Assembly: GCA_911728455.2 (NCBI GenBank)
Contig: OU452219.1
Span: 14,102,397 to 14,166,396 of the forward strand
Direction of reading: 5' to 3'
Source of the DNA: Marthasterias glacialis
Lineage: Eukaryota; Echinodermata; Asteroidea; Forcipulatida; Asteriidae
DNA length: 64,000 nucleotides
The notes under the pieces were generated by a model. It saw only the letters and a program-made list of their open reading frames with translations, ran no database searches and was not told where the DNA came from. Positions 1 to 12,022 of this stretch are shown piece after piece. Both the position numbers and the translations under genes were made by a program. How positions within the stretch are numbered: position 1 is the stretch's first letter; each line of letters begins with the position of its first letter.

Positions 1-2160
1 GAGTCCTTGTAACCCATTCCTGCTTTGGATTTTTTTTTTCTCTTTTTTTTTTTCCAATTTACCGAACCCTAACCCTAATTACAAAAATATGATTCCTTGG
101 TTAATTAATATAAGTAGATTTCTTACATGAATATATAGGCTGTGTTTACTACAGCGTTGATTAACACAATTAAGATTCCCAATAAGAATCACACAATTTG
201 GATACATGTATATGGCGACTTACAGAAGCTTATTAAAACAAAATCATAAAATAAAAAGGAAACCTTACGTACCATAATATGTACATTTCACAAATTAATA
301 TAAATTTAACCCCGCAGGTCTAAAACTAATTAAAAACGTACAAATACATCTTTGATGAAATTGTTAATACATTTTTTAAGACAATGTTTTTACCGTTTAG
401 AAGTCCCCTTTTTAAATGTATAAATTGTGGTTTTTTGGTGCACACTCGGAAAACAATTTTCACTTTTAATTTTTTTAACTGTGATGAAATAAATAAGATT
501 GAATTGAATTGATTGAATTAATACAGACTTGTGGACAAGTTGTTAAATGTTTGTTGAATTTTGCTGTTATTCTTATATTAACCAGTCAATTATTAATGAA
601 GTTTACGACAGCAGAAGTCTTGCAAGAACAGCAGCAGTATCGATATCACTGTGACAAACAAAAACAATTAAAGACTTCCACAACTCTATTATTAACGTTT
701 GACTGGTTAATATGGATAGAGTAACAGCAAAATTCATAAGCATTTGAGACCACGCATTTGTTTATAACACTTATAATAATACAAAAAAAGTGACAATTAA
801 AAGATCTGTTCCCCAAAAATTGGCATGACATTGCAAATTTGAGGTACTTTTTCCTGGGTACTACTTCTGATTATCTCGGTACTGTTTCTTCTGTGGAACA
901 CTTTTTGGTAACTAATACTGAAGAAGATTTCGTCATAGAAATAAACCCAGAGCACGCCGAGTGACTTATTATCCAAGTGACTCTGTCGTCGGACCATTTC
1001 ATGGACATGCGCTCGCTCGTTTTATTATGGTGTGTTACTACCATGTATGGCAAAACGATATCACGTGACCAGGTGCATGTGGCAACATTTGCCATACAGA
1101 TACTTTGTCATTTAGATCGACCAAAAAAAAACAAAAACGTAACAAGCTCTATCCGTGTCGCCATTTTTGCCACACACAGGTTCTTCGTTATTTGAGACCA
1201 GCCAATAGAATAATGTAACAAACTCTATAGATGCAGTCCCCTTTTTGTCACACATGCGTGTTAAGTGGTATCAATATGCCATGTACACCTGCAGGACACA
1301 AAGTCATTCGAGCTCAGCTTTCTCTGGGTTCTTTTCCTATGTATTTCACACAACTTTAACGCAAATGTCCCAAAATGCTCTCAATGTATTATTATCTCTC
1401 TCTCTTCTATACCTTACGCAAAACTCTGGAAGTCTACAAGTACATCCACGTTTTTACCAAATTAACAAAATTAAAAGCAGTTAAAATCTTGAATTCAATC
1501 ACTTGATCTCCCCTCCAAGTTGTGGTTTTGTTTTTGTTTTTTTTTCTTTGGGGGCGGGGGGGGGGGGGGGGGAGAACTTTGGGTTTCATTTACAGAAACC
1601 TACAGACACCTTATGAATACTCTGATACCCTCTAATGTTATTGTTATTAATGTTAAAAATTATTATCACTTGAGTCAACCAAGGTGAGCCAACCGAACGT
1701 TGAGTGAAACCGGTTCCTTCGGAACCACAGATACTCAAAAGAAAGATTAACCACATGATGTCACCACAGTTTTTTACATGTATGTTATTACCACTATTAT
1801 TAAAGTGAGCTTTCTGATAAAACAGTGAGCTTTCTAATAAAACAGTAGAATGATTTGGTGACACTTCTATATGGAACATCACATCATCCCCTTGGTAAAT
1901 TTGAATTTGTAAATTAAAACTTGACACAAAATCTTACGCACATGACGTTTTCTTTTGGTGAACAGTGGTATACTACACTTAACAAGTGCCCTACACAAAA
2001 TTACTTCAGATCATCTGTGAAGATCACCAAATAATGCTTGGATGAAGAAATACATGATCAGTGCCATATAAATAATTCTTGCACATTGATGAGTTTCATT
2101 TCAAAGTTATACTCAACCCTTCTAGTTCAAAACAAACAAAACATAGGATACAGCGTCAAG
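1..2160. other. Intergenic DNA with no recognisable gene
   Basis: This stretch is AT-rich, with no conserved protein or RNA recognised on either strand. It contains a poly-G run at about 1552-1572. Two adjacent CCCTAA copies near 66-78 look telomere-like but are too few to matter. Short open frames here lack composition or domain support. Confidence 0.5.
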
Positions 2161-2164
2161 AGTA

Positions 2165-2697
2165 GTCTCAGTTCATGATGCTCCTGTGTTCTTTACTCAC
2201 AATACATCACCAAAAGAGGGCGCTACCACACACAAACTACTATCCCACATTGTCCAAGTTTGATCAAGGACCAATGGTTAACTAGGACCAATGGTTAATG
2301 ACGCACGTAGTGCATGCGCACTGAAGTTGAAGTGCGAATGACTCTGGTCCTGTCATGTCAACGCGACCATGAGATAATGGTGAAATCAATTTTATCATTT
2401 TTCTAATAACTGGTCCCCTCTGCACTGTGCTATTAAAATGTTGTTTTTTTGTATTGTATTGTTATTGGCAACCAGCGATGCGACCAGGCCCTGTAGGCTG
2501 GTTCCGAAAAGTCGACTAGCGTAGTCCAACAATCATCAACTAGACAGAGATTGGGCTAACTTAGTCGAACTGTGGTTAACAATAGTTCTTGTGCGAACTT
2601 GGCCATTGTGTGTGACAGCGGTTTATGTGTAAGAGCACCCTCTTTTGGTGATGTTTTGCTATTAATAAAGAACACAGGGTCATTGTGAACTAAGCCT
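2165..2697. mobile_element. Foldback MITE, family D (long terminal inverted repeats)
   Basis: The left arm (CTGTGTTCTTTACTCACAAT, CACCAAAAGAGGG, CCAAGTTTGATCAAGGACCA, GGTTAACTA) is matched in inverted orientation by the right arm near 2560-2697 (GTGGTTAACA, GCGAACTTGGCC, CACCCTCTTTTGGTG, AAAGAACACAGGGTC). It contains no coding sequence. Related copies lie at about 46590-46925 and 54955-55320. Confidence 0.7.
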
Positions 2698-3666
2698 AGG
2701 TCAAAACCAATGCATACTTGTTTTTGCAACTTGATTCCGACAGCTTCAATATTTGTTAGGAGAGGTACATCAACATTGCAAATGAAAGAACAGAAAAGTA
2801 AAAGCAAAAGCTAGGAAACCTTTACTCCATAGTGTCTTTGGCTAAGAACCCTCCTGAATCCTGCCAGGCCGATCCACTCTATGGGAACTCAACACTAACT
2901 GTTTGGACTTAGATAAGATTGGTATGCCTGGCTCAGTGGTAGGCATTAATTTACTCAGAAGCATTCCTGGTTAGGAATGTTACAGGATTTGTGACAGAGA
3001 GGGTTGGCACCCACAAAGCCTTTAGAAAAATTAGTGTTCTGAATATCAGTTTGAGTAAATTTCTCTTTGTTAAAGTTGGAAGGCCCGATTTTCACCAAAA
3101 TAATTTTTACAAAAGAATTTTTTCGCTGGACAAATTTGACAGATGATGATGTTTCAAAAAAACCCAAAAAACATTTGCATATGGCACAGACAATGCACAA
3201 AAATACATATAACACAAAAAATTGTTTGTACATGGCTCATGGACGTGAGCTAATGACTTTTCATTTTTAGTTTTAACTAACTACCACTTATTATTGGCAG
3301 ATTATTTTTGTGCAACACCTTAAATGAAAGATTGTGACTTGCTTGAGTCTATAAAAGTAGAAGACCAAATTTTGAAAACAAATCTTAATCTGAATTTTCA
3401 GGTTAAATTGGCCAAAAATCGGACCTAGGATCTTCTGTTAAGTAACATCTTAAAGGAATACTATTTATACGGAACTATAGAAGCTGCTTCATATTGTAAG
3501 GCAACACTGGTTGTGGTTGGTTCACCAAAACATAACACTCTTTACAAATACCTTAAATATTTTCAGCTAGAAATATATACATGTAACGATGGAGGTAGAA
3601 AAAGAAGGAGACCCAACAAGACACTTTTAGAAGCTTTGAAGTCCCATGCTGCTGCTGTTATATTAA

Positions 3667-3802
3667 ACCCGGTTCATACTTCAAGCGAAAGCGAATGCGA
3701 AGCGAATTTTGGTGACGCAACAATTCAGTTTGCGCTGTTTTTCAATTGTGACGCAAGAAAATTCGCTTCGCTATTGCAATTTGCATGAAGTATGAATCGG
3801 GC
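3667..3802. mobile_element. Short MITE with about 44-bp inverted repeats
   Basis: The left end CCCGGTTCATACTTCAAGCG and the right end inverted (GCATGAAGTATGAATCGGGC) match closely, and both inner parts read GCGAAGCGAATTT/AAATTCGCTTCGC. It lies downstream of CCDC85. The short ORF across it is a by-product. Confidence 0.75.
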
Positions 3803-3841
3803 TTTACTGGCACAAAGGGCCTAGAGTTAAATTGACAGTGA

Positions 3842-4090
3842 TCAGGGCCCAATTTCTACTTACCGTAAGCGAAAAATCGGCGCTTGCGTAAGCAGAAAAA
3901 TCCGCGCTTACTTAAGCATATTCCACGGGTTAGCAAGGAATTTTTGCTTGTGCGCATGCGTAGTTCACATAACTAAGAATTCCTCGCTTACACAGCTAGC
4001 GCAGAAATTCGGCGCTAACCTCATAAGCGTCCAATGGTCCTCGTAAGCGCAGAATGACACAGTAAGCAGAGCCATGAAATTAGGCCCTGC
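3842..4090. mobile_element. Palindromic repeat, family A (TAAGCAG type)
   Basis: It begins GGGCCCAATTTCTACTTA and ends AAGCAGAGCCATGAAATTAGG, with GTAAGCG-rich arms. Relatives with CTAAGCAG cores are near 13365-13535, 30143-30300, 32033-32300 and 59675-59870. A partial end is at about 7775-7825. Confidence 0.65.
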
Positions 4091-4302
4091 TGATGGTTCA
4101 ATTGGATTTAAATGGCCCCCCCCCCCCCCCCCGACTGCAAATTAGTTTTATGGGTTGTGGTCTTTGGATGTGTCTCCTTGTATTTCTACCTAGATGATGT
4201 AACCCTAATATAAAGGAAGAAATATTCCCCCAGCTGCTGTACAAATCTTTTGCATCATTGACCACCACTCCTGAAATATTTCACCATAAATCTACAAAGT
4301 AC

Positions 4303-4308
4303 TTTATT
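4303..4308 (-). terminator. CCDC85: Candidate polyadenylation signal of CCDC85
   Basis: AATAAA on the minus strand lies about 395 nt past the CCDC85 stop codon. Other AATAAA/ATTAAA variants occur nearby in this AT-rich DNA, so the site actually used is uncertain. Confidence 0.35.
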
Positions 4309-4702
4309 TGTCACCACCTCAAGAAGAAAATTAGAAAGTCTATATTTAATTGCCAAGGATGACAATGACATTACCGCGAAAATCTACTGTGATCAAGACA
4401 AGTAGAATGAACTTTTAATTGCTTAAAATACGGTTAGTTCTTCTTTAAATAAATTAATTTGCTGAACAAACATTTGAGGGAACCAGTCAAAAAATAAATA
4501 AATACGCTGGAATACGCTTTTCGTCTGGTAACCAGATTCTATTAATGTCTAAGACAAGTTGACATTTGTTGATATCATAAGCTTCATGATTAACAAATAA
4601 GTACTGCACAAACTTCTGTTGTGAACAGTTTGTGTATGAAACCAAATAAAATGATCTGTAATCGATTTTGAAAACTTACTGAACAGACAATCAATCGAAG
4701 AT

Positions 4703-6928
4703 TCATTTTCTCTCGAGGCTACTAGTACTGCCAGAGTATCTTGGAGGTGTTCCAGGTGGCCCCATGGACCCCACTGGGTACCTTGGGGGTCCCGATGCAC
4801 CAGGAGGAGGTTGATTCCCTTGTCTGTGAGGTTCATCTCCAAGTTTGCGCCAAACAACCTTGATAAAGTAAATAAAAATAAACAGTTAAAAGCAGTCAAT
4901 ATTGTGCTTTTGATGTAGTTTACCTTTTACATGAGGCTGTGTTTGAATTGGCAGCTGCGGCTACGGCTGTGGCTGCTGATAAGGTCATTGCTATGGGTAT
5001 CCTTTGCTTAAATGCTTGTTCATGCGAGGATCAAGCTGTAGCTGCAGATGCTAATTTGGGCACGGCCTTATTATGAGCCGTAGCTCAAGGCTGAAGTTTT
5101 GCAAATCACAGTGTGTGAATTTGAGATTTTTTTTATTGAGAAAACAAAAATCCCGGTGCTATAAAGAGAATCTTTGTTCTCTTGGCTCTGTCAAGTCAAG
5201 GTTTCTTTGTGCCAGCGGTACAGAAAAATGATTCCGGCAATGCCAAGAAAATAATCCCGCCAGGCTGGACGGGGAAAAATGGAAGATTCCCGAGAGCAAT
5301 CACTTCTTGGGGGGTTATGACTGTAAAATACTCACATTACACATCTCTCTGACAATAGCTTTATGATTGTCATTCATGTGCTCCGTATCACTTCCACTCG
5401 GCGTCCCATGGTCCAACTTCTCATGAACCTCTAGAACCTACATCATAAAAACACACACAACTGTTTATGTACACACGAATATATACACATGTGAATGGAT
5501 CCTTTTGGCACAAGCACTGGAAAGCTCAGCTTTAAAGACTTCAAAAACCAAGCTTGTTTCAATAATCATAAAATGCTGTTAGACAAATTGCCCCCCCCCC
5601 CTAATTCAAATATTTGATATTACTTATAGACATCATTGATGTCATCCCGCCCACATCTCAGAAGGAAAACTAATAATGAAACAATGGAAACGCAGAGATT
5701 TGGCAAGGATTGGCAAATGAGCAACCTCCTTTTTAAGACTATGTCCAGGGATGTCATGCGCGTAAGGTCTTTTCTAGGGATTAAGAAATCAAAGTTCACC
5801 TTGGGCTACACACCATGGTTTTAGCAGGGATCTGGAAACAAGGTGTCAGAATTTAAAACAAGGTGTCCTATCTATATAATGCACTCACACAAGTTCTGGC
5901 TGACATTTTTACAAATCCCATTACCATTTATGGAGTCGAGAACAATTACGTTAAAATCAAAATGCATTAATGTTTACTGTGAAACAGTAAAAAATACCAA
6001 AAGGAGGCAGGACGGTAGAATAGTCTGGCTCGTTTTTTTGTTTAAATTAGTATTCAGTATTGATATTGCATAAAATGTATGAAAACTTAACTTAAGGTCT
6101 GAAACACTGGGCCACAATGGTTTAAAAGAATACTTTAAAAATTATTTCAAATTGATAAATACTTAAGAGCTCCCCTGCCAAGGAATACAAAGCCCTTTGT
6201 CAAAAGCAAACCTAAAGAAAATTGAAAAGCAGACAACCTGAAACCCATGACTCCAAGCCAATAGACTAACTCAAAACAAAACACGCTGTTCAGTTGTAAA
6301 ATTGCAAAGCATACTGACAAATTCAAAAAGTTTTGCTGGTACCTGCATATTTGCAAATTGGTGTTGATAGTTGATATACCAACATAAGCTGACAATAAAC
6401 TCACACAATCATTAGGGTGATTGCATTATAAATGTTGACAATACACACAAGTGAAGACCTGAAAAATACAATTCCACCACTAAATATGTTGTTAGCTTCA
6501 GGGATCATGTTATACAGCTAACGTTGCAAAAAAAAACAAAAACAGGCCAAACGTACTTTGACTCATAAACTTTACCTTTAACGCACGAACCATTGAGTCT
6601 GGCTTCTGAGGTACTTTTGGCTTTCCGGAGTGTGGCTCGCCGTTTTCCAGTCCTGGATGGAACTGTCTGGATCCATGGGGTGCCTTTATAACAAACAGAA
6701 AACAAAATATAACAGTAAACCTGAATGCAGGCCTGATACTTCACGGAGTTCACGGAGGCAATGGAGGCAACGACTTGAGTGTCCTCTAAAAATTTCCAAC
6801 AGAAATTTAGATTTCCCTCAAAGAGGTGCCCTCAACCATTTAATGCCGGATGGCGTGTATACATGCCAATATTTTCCCTGTCAGAAATGGGATGATGAAT
6901 AGTGCATGCACTCACCGTGCAACACTTG

Positions 6929-6963
<35 letters not shown>

Positions 6964-9640
6964 GTGTGTATTTACCTCCAATCGGGGACCTCCTATTGTT
7001 TGTCTTTTGTTTGTACTTTAACTTTTTAGCAACAGCTCCCATTGGTTTTGAACACGATTTCCAACTGGGGACCTTTTCCAACCGGGGACTTTATTGTCCT
7101 CTTTTGTTATAAGTCCCCGGTTTGAATGCCTAAACAAACTCACACACACACAAGTGTGTATTTACCTCCAATCGGGGACCTCCTATTGTCCCTCTTTTGT
7201 TTGTACTTTAACTTTTTAGCAACAGCTCCCATTGGTTTTGAACACGATTTCCAACTGGGGACCTTTTCCAACCGGGGACCCTATTGTCCTCTTTTGTTAT
7301 AAGTCCCCGGTTTGAATGCCTAGACAAACTCACACACACACACACACACACACACACAGGAAGGATGGTAATGGATAGAAAGCTCCAATATTGTTTATCA
7401 TTCTATCAGTCTTGGTTCTGGCCGTGAAACCAAGTGTCTCACAGCCAAGGTTTTGCTGAATGAATCCGACAAAAATCTCAGTGCTTTAATGAGAATCTTT
7501 GCTCTCTGGTCTTTGTTTAGTCAGGGTTTCTCTGAGCCAGCGGTATTTTCAAAGAAAACTTATACCGGCCATTCCAAGAAATTAATCACGTCAGGTGGCT
7601 AGAAAAAAATATTTATAACCCCTGGGTGAAGAGAGGCAATTATTCCGACTGGGGTTCTAACCTACACCCCGATGACACGACCACCAGTCCGACTTAAGTC
7701 CTGTGCACTGGACCGCTTGGCCATGACACGCTACAAAGAGAATTCTTCACTTATTGCCCTGTAAAGCATTTGAATCTATGAGTAGTAAGCGCAGAATTCC
7801 CCAGTAAGCAGAATCATAAGATTGGGCACTGACTGTGACTCATCGTTACTACCTTTCTTGGAGGGAAAACATCTCGGGGATGTTGCGTTTCAGTGACTTT
7901 ACCTGTGACATTTTCCTCTTCTCTGAATCCAGAGTGTGTAACCTGTCTTCAAGCTGTCGAACATACGCAAGAAGCTCCTCTGTATCCCCCCAAAATAAGG
8001 AATGTCAACAAAAAAGAAATTAAATGTATTGTAAAATGATCCTACAATATGTATTGCTGATAGATGTTTACCATACCTACACATGAAATTAAAATATCTC
8101 CATGGTGGCGGACTCCACAAGCTGAATTCACAATGTACAATTTAAGCAGATTGAACTCAACAATGGATGTATCTGGGTATACCTAATCTAACCCACCAGC
8201 CCCATAGCCCCACCTGTTTTTTTTTTAAAGAACCATCTCACACTCACAGGCCTTGAATTAACCCGCGGCACCCACAGCAATTGCCGTGGTGCCTGGTGCT
8301 TTTGCCGTGGTGCCCTTTGCAAAGTTCCAATAGAAATTTACATTTTCCTCATAGAAGTGCCCCTTACCAAAAAAAAAACTGCTGTGCCCTTTCAAGAGCG
8401 AAGTTCAAGGACTGCACTCACAAAAATTGCGCTGCAAATTGGAACTTCAAATCCAAACCTTATCACTTTCACAATGCATGGCCCAATGGCAAGCTCGTCC
8501 AGTTTGCTTTTAATGTACAAATCAATCAAAATCTGGCAAAAATCCAGGGGAGGTATTCAAGAGCGTGTCAGTAGTCAGTAAACTATTGTCAAAACATTAA
8601 TTTTAAAGGGTGTGCACAACATTGGTGAGATTACAAAAAAAAGTAAATGTTTACAGATTTACACATAACTAACATGGTATAAAGATATTCACGGTGGAAA
8701 ACTTCCCTTGAATATTTCTGCCTGAAATGCCATAGTTTTTGAGAAATTATTAAAAGAAGTAGTTCTGATCTCGCCTGACCAAAACGTGATGTTCTAAAAA
8801 AGTGAAACATACATATATAAGGTTTTTTCCCCACTATTTTCTTGTGACTCGAATGACTGACTGAGCCTACATTTACACAGGTTTGTTATACCATGTATAT
8901 GTTGGGTCACATAAAGTGCGGGTACTAGCCTTTGACGGTTACCAATGTTGTACTTGTGCTAAAATGTATTGGAAAAAAAAGACACAATCTTGATGATTTC
9001 TGGCAATGTTACTAATTTTCCCCCCACCTTGATTTCCTGATGAAGAGTAAGGTATCTCTTGTTTCATTTCATGAGGACTTGACGGCCCGTTATCGTAGCT
9101 TCCATCCCCCTGGGCCCTTGGAGCTAAATTTAAGGACGTGTTGCATTGGCTACACAAAGAGTTCCTCTTTTCTGCTCCGCGTTCCTGGTCCAACAGATAA
9201 CACAGCTCTTTCAACTCCAGATTCTCCCTCATCAAATGCTGCTGCCGGGCCTCAAGTTCTTTCAGTTTCTCCTGGTATCCACCAACCTCGGTTTGCATCA
9301 CACTGGCCGAGTAGCGGCCAAATCGCTGCCACTCCTGGGCAAGGTTACGCCCCTTCTGTCGATCGTCATCCAGAAAGCAGCAAAGATCGCGCAGTTCCTG
9401 GTTATCGCTCTGAAGTTTTTTATTGTTATTATCTCCTGGGCCATGAGGTTCATTCTTCAGGGCCTGCATGCGTCGGTTGACGTCCTTCATAATGTTGCTG
9501 TGTTCTGCTATTCGACGTAACCGGTCCCCCTCCGTCCATCGCAATCGACGAATCAGTTCGTCCCGAGAGAGCCGACTCAGCTCCTCCTCTGTTGGGACTC
9601 TGGGAGGGCCACTCGGTGGTCCGTTAAGTTTACCAGCCAT
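4703..9640 (-). CDS. CCDC85: CCDC85-family coiled-coil protein (complete, 5 coding exons)
   Basis: Coding exons on the minus strand are 9640-9028, 7979-7903, 6683-6576, 5437-5336 and 4858-4703 (TGA). They total 1056 nt, or 351 aa, and phases agree at every junction. The family is recognised from the N-terminal coiled coil with LCCFLDDDRQKGRNLAQEW and MRENLELKELCYLLDQE, and from the conserved C-terminal block KVLEVHEKLD, then AIVREMC, then NVVWRKLGD, spread over the last three exons. CCDC85 proteins are adaptors that bind junction and cytoskeletal partners (delta-catenin family) and, for CCDC85B/DIPA, transcription factors; they have no enzymatic activity. Exon 1 carries the two paired helices (about residues 15-170) and then a low-complexity linker. 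The last exon ends in a Gly/Pro/Ser-rich tail after VVWRKLGD. The start at 9640 is the first ATG giving the expected N-terminus. The length lies between short CCDC85B and long CCDC85A. Which vertebrate paralogue is closest cannot be told here. Confidence 0.93.
4931..5105. mobile_element. Dispersed repeat, family E (GGCTACGGCTGTGGC)
   Basis: It shares CGGCTACGGCTGTGGCTGCT and an inverted AGCCGTAGC end with copies at about 38580-38705, 45230-45360 and 52265-52375. It is a compact inverted-repeat element inside a CCDC85 intron, non-coding. Confidence 0.55.
5125..5310 (-). mobile_element. SINE body fragment
   Basis: It shares AGAGAATCTTTG, GTCAAGGTTTCTTTGTGCCA/GTCAGGGTTTCTCTGAGCCA and CCAGCGGTA blocks with the region 7480-7620, which leads into a tRNA-Leu-like head on the minus strand. 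It is a headless copy of the same SINE. Confidence 0.5.
6725..6845. repeat. Dispersed repeat, family H
   Basis: It contains GGCCTGATACTTCACGGAG and AGAAATTTAGATTTCCCTCA. Related copies are at about 8252-8400, 22515-22645 and, inverted, 60870-60985. It is non-coding and of unknown type. Confidence 0.45.
6933..7358. repeat. Tandem 190-bp duplication bounded by (CA)n microsatellites
   Basis: A (CA)n tract ends near 6962. Two 190-bp units follow (6961-7150 and 7151-7340), differing at about six positions, then a second (CA)n to 7358. Each unit carries CAATCGGGGACC near its start and AAGTCCCCGGTTTG near its end. The pair lies in CCDC85 intron DNA. Confidence 0.85.
7430..7737 (-). mobile_element. 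tRNA-Leu-derived SINE (minus strand)
   Basis: Read on the minus strand, the head at 7737-7663 is CATGGCCAAGCGGTCCAGTG, then GACTTAAGTCGGACTGGTGG, then GTGTAGGTTAGAACCCC. These are A-box and B-box regions of a leucine-type tRNA. The body down to about 7430 matches 5125-5310. Confidence 0.65.
8580..8830. mobile_element. MITE fragment, family C
   Basis: It shares GGTGTGCACAACAT, TTTACACATAACT and CCTGAAATGC(C/T)ATAGTTTT with 46430-46580, and the TCTCAAAAACTATAG core with the longer copy at 18066-18537 in the opposite sense. It lies in the first intron within the CCDC85 coding region. Confidence 0.5.
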
Positions 9641-9790
9641 TTGGGGGAAAGTATTGGGCTAATTCTCAGATTTGTAATGAAAATGACATTTTCCGAAAAA
9701 AAATCTGCCTTTTTGTAACTGTCAAGCATCCGAAACTTGTGATATATTAACTACACACACGTCATGTTGAATCAGGATGTATTACTTTAC
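9641..9790 (-). other. CCDC85: 5' UTR part of the first coding exon of CCDC85, with upstream ATGs
   Basis: On the minus strand a pyrimidine-rich tract (TTGTCTTCTTCTCCCGTCTC) followed by ACAG ends at 9791, so the exon that holds the start codon probably begins at 9790. The 150 nt before the ATG contain several upstream ATGs. Two open short uORFs that close within the leader, and one near 9729 is out of frame with the main ORF. This suggests some translational damping. The acceptor is inferred from consensus only. Confidence 0.6.
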
Positions 9791-11105
9791 CTGTAGAGAC
9801 GGGAGAAGAAGACAAAAAACATACTGTTAGTTTCAGAGTGGATGATGCAAAAAGCTTTTTAGTACATTCCAAAAACAACTCTCAGTTATGTTGTTGACGT
9901 AATACAAAACTTTTATGTGGATACAACTGTATTTTCCATTGAAATCAGAAATCAGAAAGATGCTGAATCCAACTACACTATACCACTTTTTCAATTATGA
10001 CCAACAAGTAATATCTTAAGTGTTATTCTTAAATCCCCTTTACTAATGACCCAAATAAGGTTACACACGTTTTTCGTTTATAATGCTTGAAAAAGTCATC
10101 GTTGGATAAAGCAGTTTGAAATTAATGTTACATTTGCATTCTTCTGGATTTGTTCGTTTTACCAGATCGACAGAAGGTTATTGGTTAACAATTCACTACA
10201 TGAAAGTCATCCATAGATGAAATATTGACACCGCAAAAAAACCAATTTTCTAACATTGTGGGAATAGGAGAACTGCGGTATGGTGAGACTTGACTAATTC
10301 CAGTGGATCTCGCTCTTCTCAGTCTCAAGATAATTAAACGGAAGGCAAAAATGCTGTATCCGGCTGCCCCTTTATCTCCCTTAGTAGGATCCCCTACCCT
10401 TAGTTTAGGTCAAATTATAACCCTGCCTCTCCAGAAAGGTTTACAGAATATATACAGAGAGGAACCGACACTTTGAATGATTACAAAGTGTCAAAATCCT
10501 GAAAAATAAGCAATTTTCACGTCTACGTTAGGCTTGACAACGCTACTCTCTAACGTCATTTTAGTTTCTTTGGGCATGAATGCGCGAAAGTTCCAGCTGC
10601 ACGATAATAATTAATATGTCCACTTGATTTTTCTTTTTTATTAAAGAAAAGGCAATAATTCAAGTTTTAGCTACCAATTCCTGGAGAGGAATATTAAAAA
10701 ATGGAACACAAAATCCCACCCAACATCCATTAACAAATCTACAAAATCCCTTAGAAAGTGGCAATTGGTTATGGAAACCTTTCTGCACACTTTTCAGTGC
10801 GGCTGCACGATGACCAAGCCAAGCCCTTCACTAGCAACTTAACCAAAAAGCTATTGGGGCGAATTGGTTCGGGTATTATATTTTTCTACAGCTTCTGGGG
10901 CGAGGTTAGTACATGTACATGAACATTGGCATGATGAGATACACTTCCTTTTGGATTTCTTTCGATAATATAAAAAATATAATCCTTTGTCGAAATATAT
11001 CAGCTCACCACATTATATGCCATGTACATTCAATGTCTAGGTTTACTATAATGGCTGTAGTGAACTAGAGTAAAAAAGGAGTTTGAAAAAATGTGTAAAA
11101 CTCAC
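9791..11105 (-). other. CCDC85: First intron of CCDC85, no recognised feature
   Basis: This is the space between the inferred non-coding exon and the exon with the start codon. It is AT-rich, without a convincing ORF or inverted repeat. Confidence 0.4.
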
Positions 11106-11165
11106 CTCTAAATTCGAGGTCAGAAACGATGACAGTGTACCGTCCGCTTTCAATTTTCTTACATT
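11106..11165 (-). other. CCDC85: Probable non-coding first exon of CCDC85 (5' limit unknown)
   Basis: Read on the minus strand, the sequence ends in TTTAGAG followed by GTGAGT at 11105-11100, a near-perfect 5' splice site. It lies upstream of the coding exon, with the next good acceptor at 9791. The 5' limit given is only a guess. The exon is short and lacks an in-frame start that joins the main ORF, so it is called non-coding. Confidence 0.5.
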
Positions 11166-11330
11166 TATTTTTATGAAAGTGGTGAAACGCTAGAGGGCGA
11201 CATTACGTTTGGTTGTTGGTGTTTTTGTGGTTGTTTTGCATACACACACACTCACTGGACGTCGTGTTGCATTCATGCGCAAAAAGTACTTTGAACACCC
11301 ACGGCAAGTCAATGGATCAAGCTCGCAACC
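11150..11330. promoter_or_regulatory. Putative divergent (bidirectional) promoter between CCDC85 and the channel gene
   Basis: Two oppositely oriented non-coding exons are inferred: one on the minus strand ending with a donor at 11105, and one on the plus strand ending with a donor at 11463. Fewer than 360 bp separate the two donors, so both transcription starts must lie in this short interval. No clear TATA box was seen. The call rests on gene geometry, not on a recognised core-promoter motif. Confidence 0.45.
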
Positions 11331-11462
11331 TGTGGACTTAATAATGTCTGCCCTTTATTTTGGTGATTGACCGGAACACAACGTTTAATGAAGTTACTGG
11401 AATATCTGTGTATTTACTTCTGTGTGTATTGGAAAGTTAACAAGTGAGGGAAAGTTTATATG
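11300..11462 (+). other. Probable non-coding first exon of the channel gene (start approximate)
   Basis: The sequence ends TTTATATG followed by GTAAGTAC, a strong 5' splice site at 11463. No good coding potential precedes it. The first downstream plus-strand exon with a convincing acceptor begins at 18631. The 5' end is not defined by the sequence and the position given is a guess. Confidence 0.45.
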
Positions 11463-12022
11463 GTAAGTACACCGCCACGACTAAACGACTAACTCGATCT
11501 TGTATTTTGTAACTTCTTTACTGAACACGGTTCCCCATTCGCAATCATGCTAAAGCCATGGGCACTAGTTTATAGGCACCGGGGTAGCTGTTCATGTCAG
11601 TTTGTCATGGTTCTACCTCCATATATAGAATCAAATGTCATCACTACAGCAAATGTTTCTTAAGTTCTTGTATTTTAATTTGTAAAGATTTTACAATTGC
11701 AGTGAGTTGGCCTAGTTAGTTTATGTCAAAAGAAAAGCGGTTTTTATTTTGTTTTTGGTCGGGTGTGTGACCATGGCGCTAGCTCCGTCCATACCAACCA
11801 TGGTCTGGTGTGACCATTGTCCAGCTAAGGTCTCTGTTCGTCCTTGCTATATATAGAGCGGTGGGTGGGACTGAGTTGTTGATGTTGGATTGGAAACTCA
11901 ATGATTTATTTATGAGAGTGAGTTACAGACCAATTATAATAAGTGTATAAGTTACATGTCTTTTCTTCTGAAGATAAGGACTGACATAATGATGAATGGG
12001 TATATTGTAACTAGCTCAGCCG

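Noticed and set aside
61-80. CCCTAACCCTAA telomere-like motif
   Set aside because: Only two copies are present, with no array and no chromosome-end features.
3513-3788. 91-codon plus-strand frame
   Set aside because: Its second half lies in an inverted-repeat element, and it has no domain or splice partner.
9040-9662. Three plus-strand frames opposite CCDC85
   Set aside because: They are antisense shadows of the GC-richer CCDC85 coding exon.
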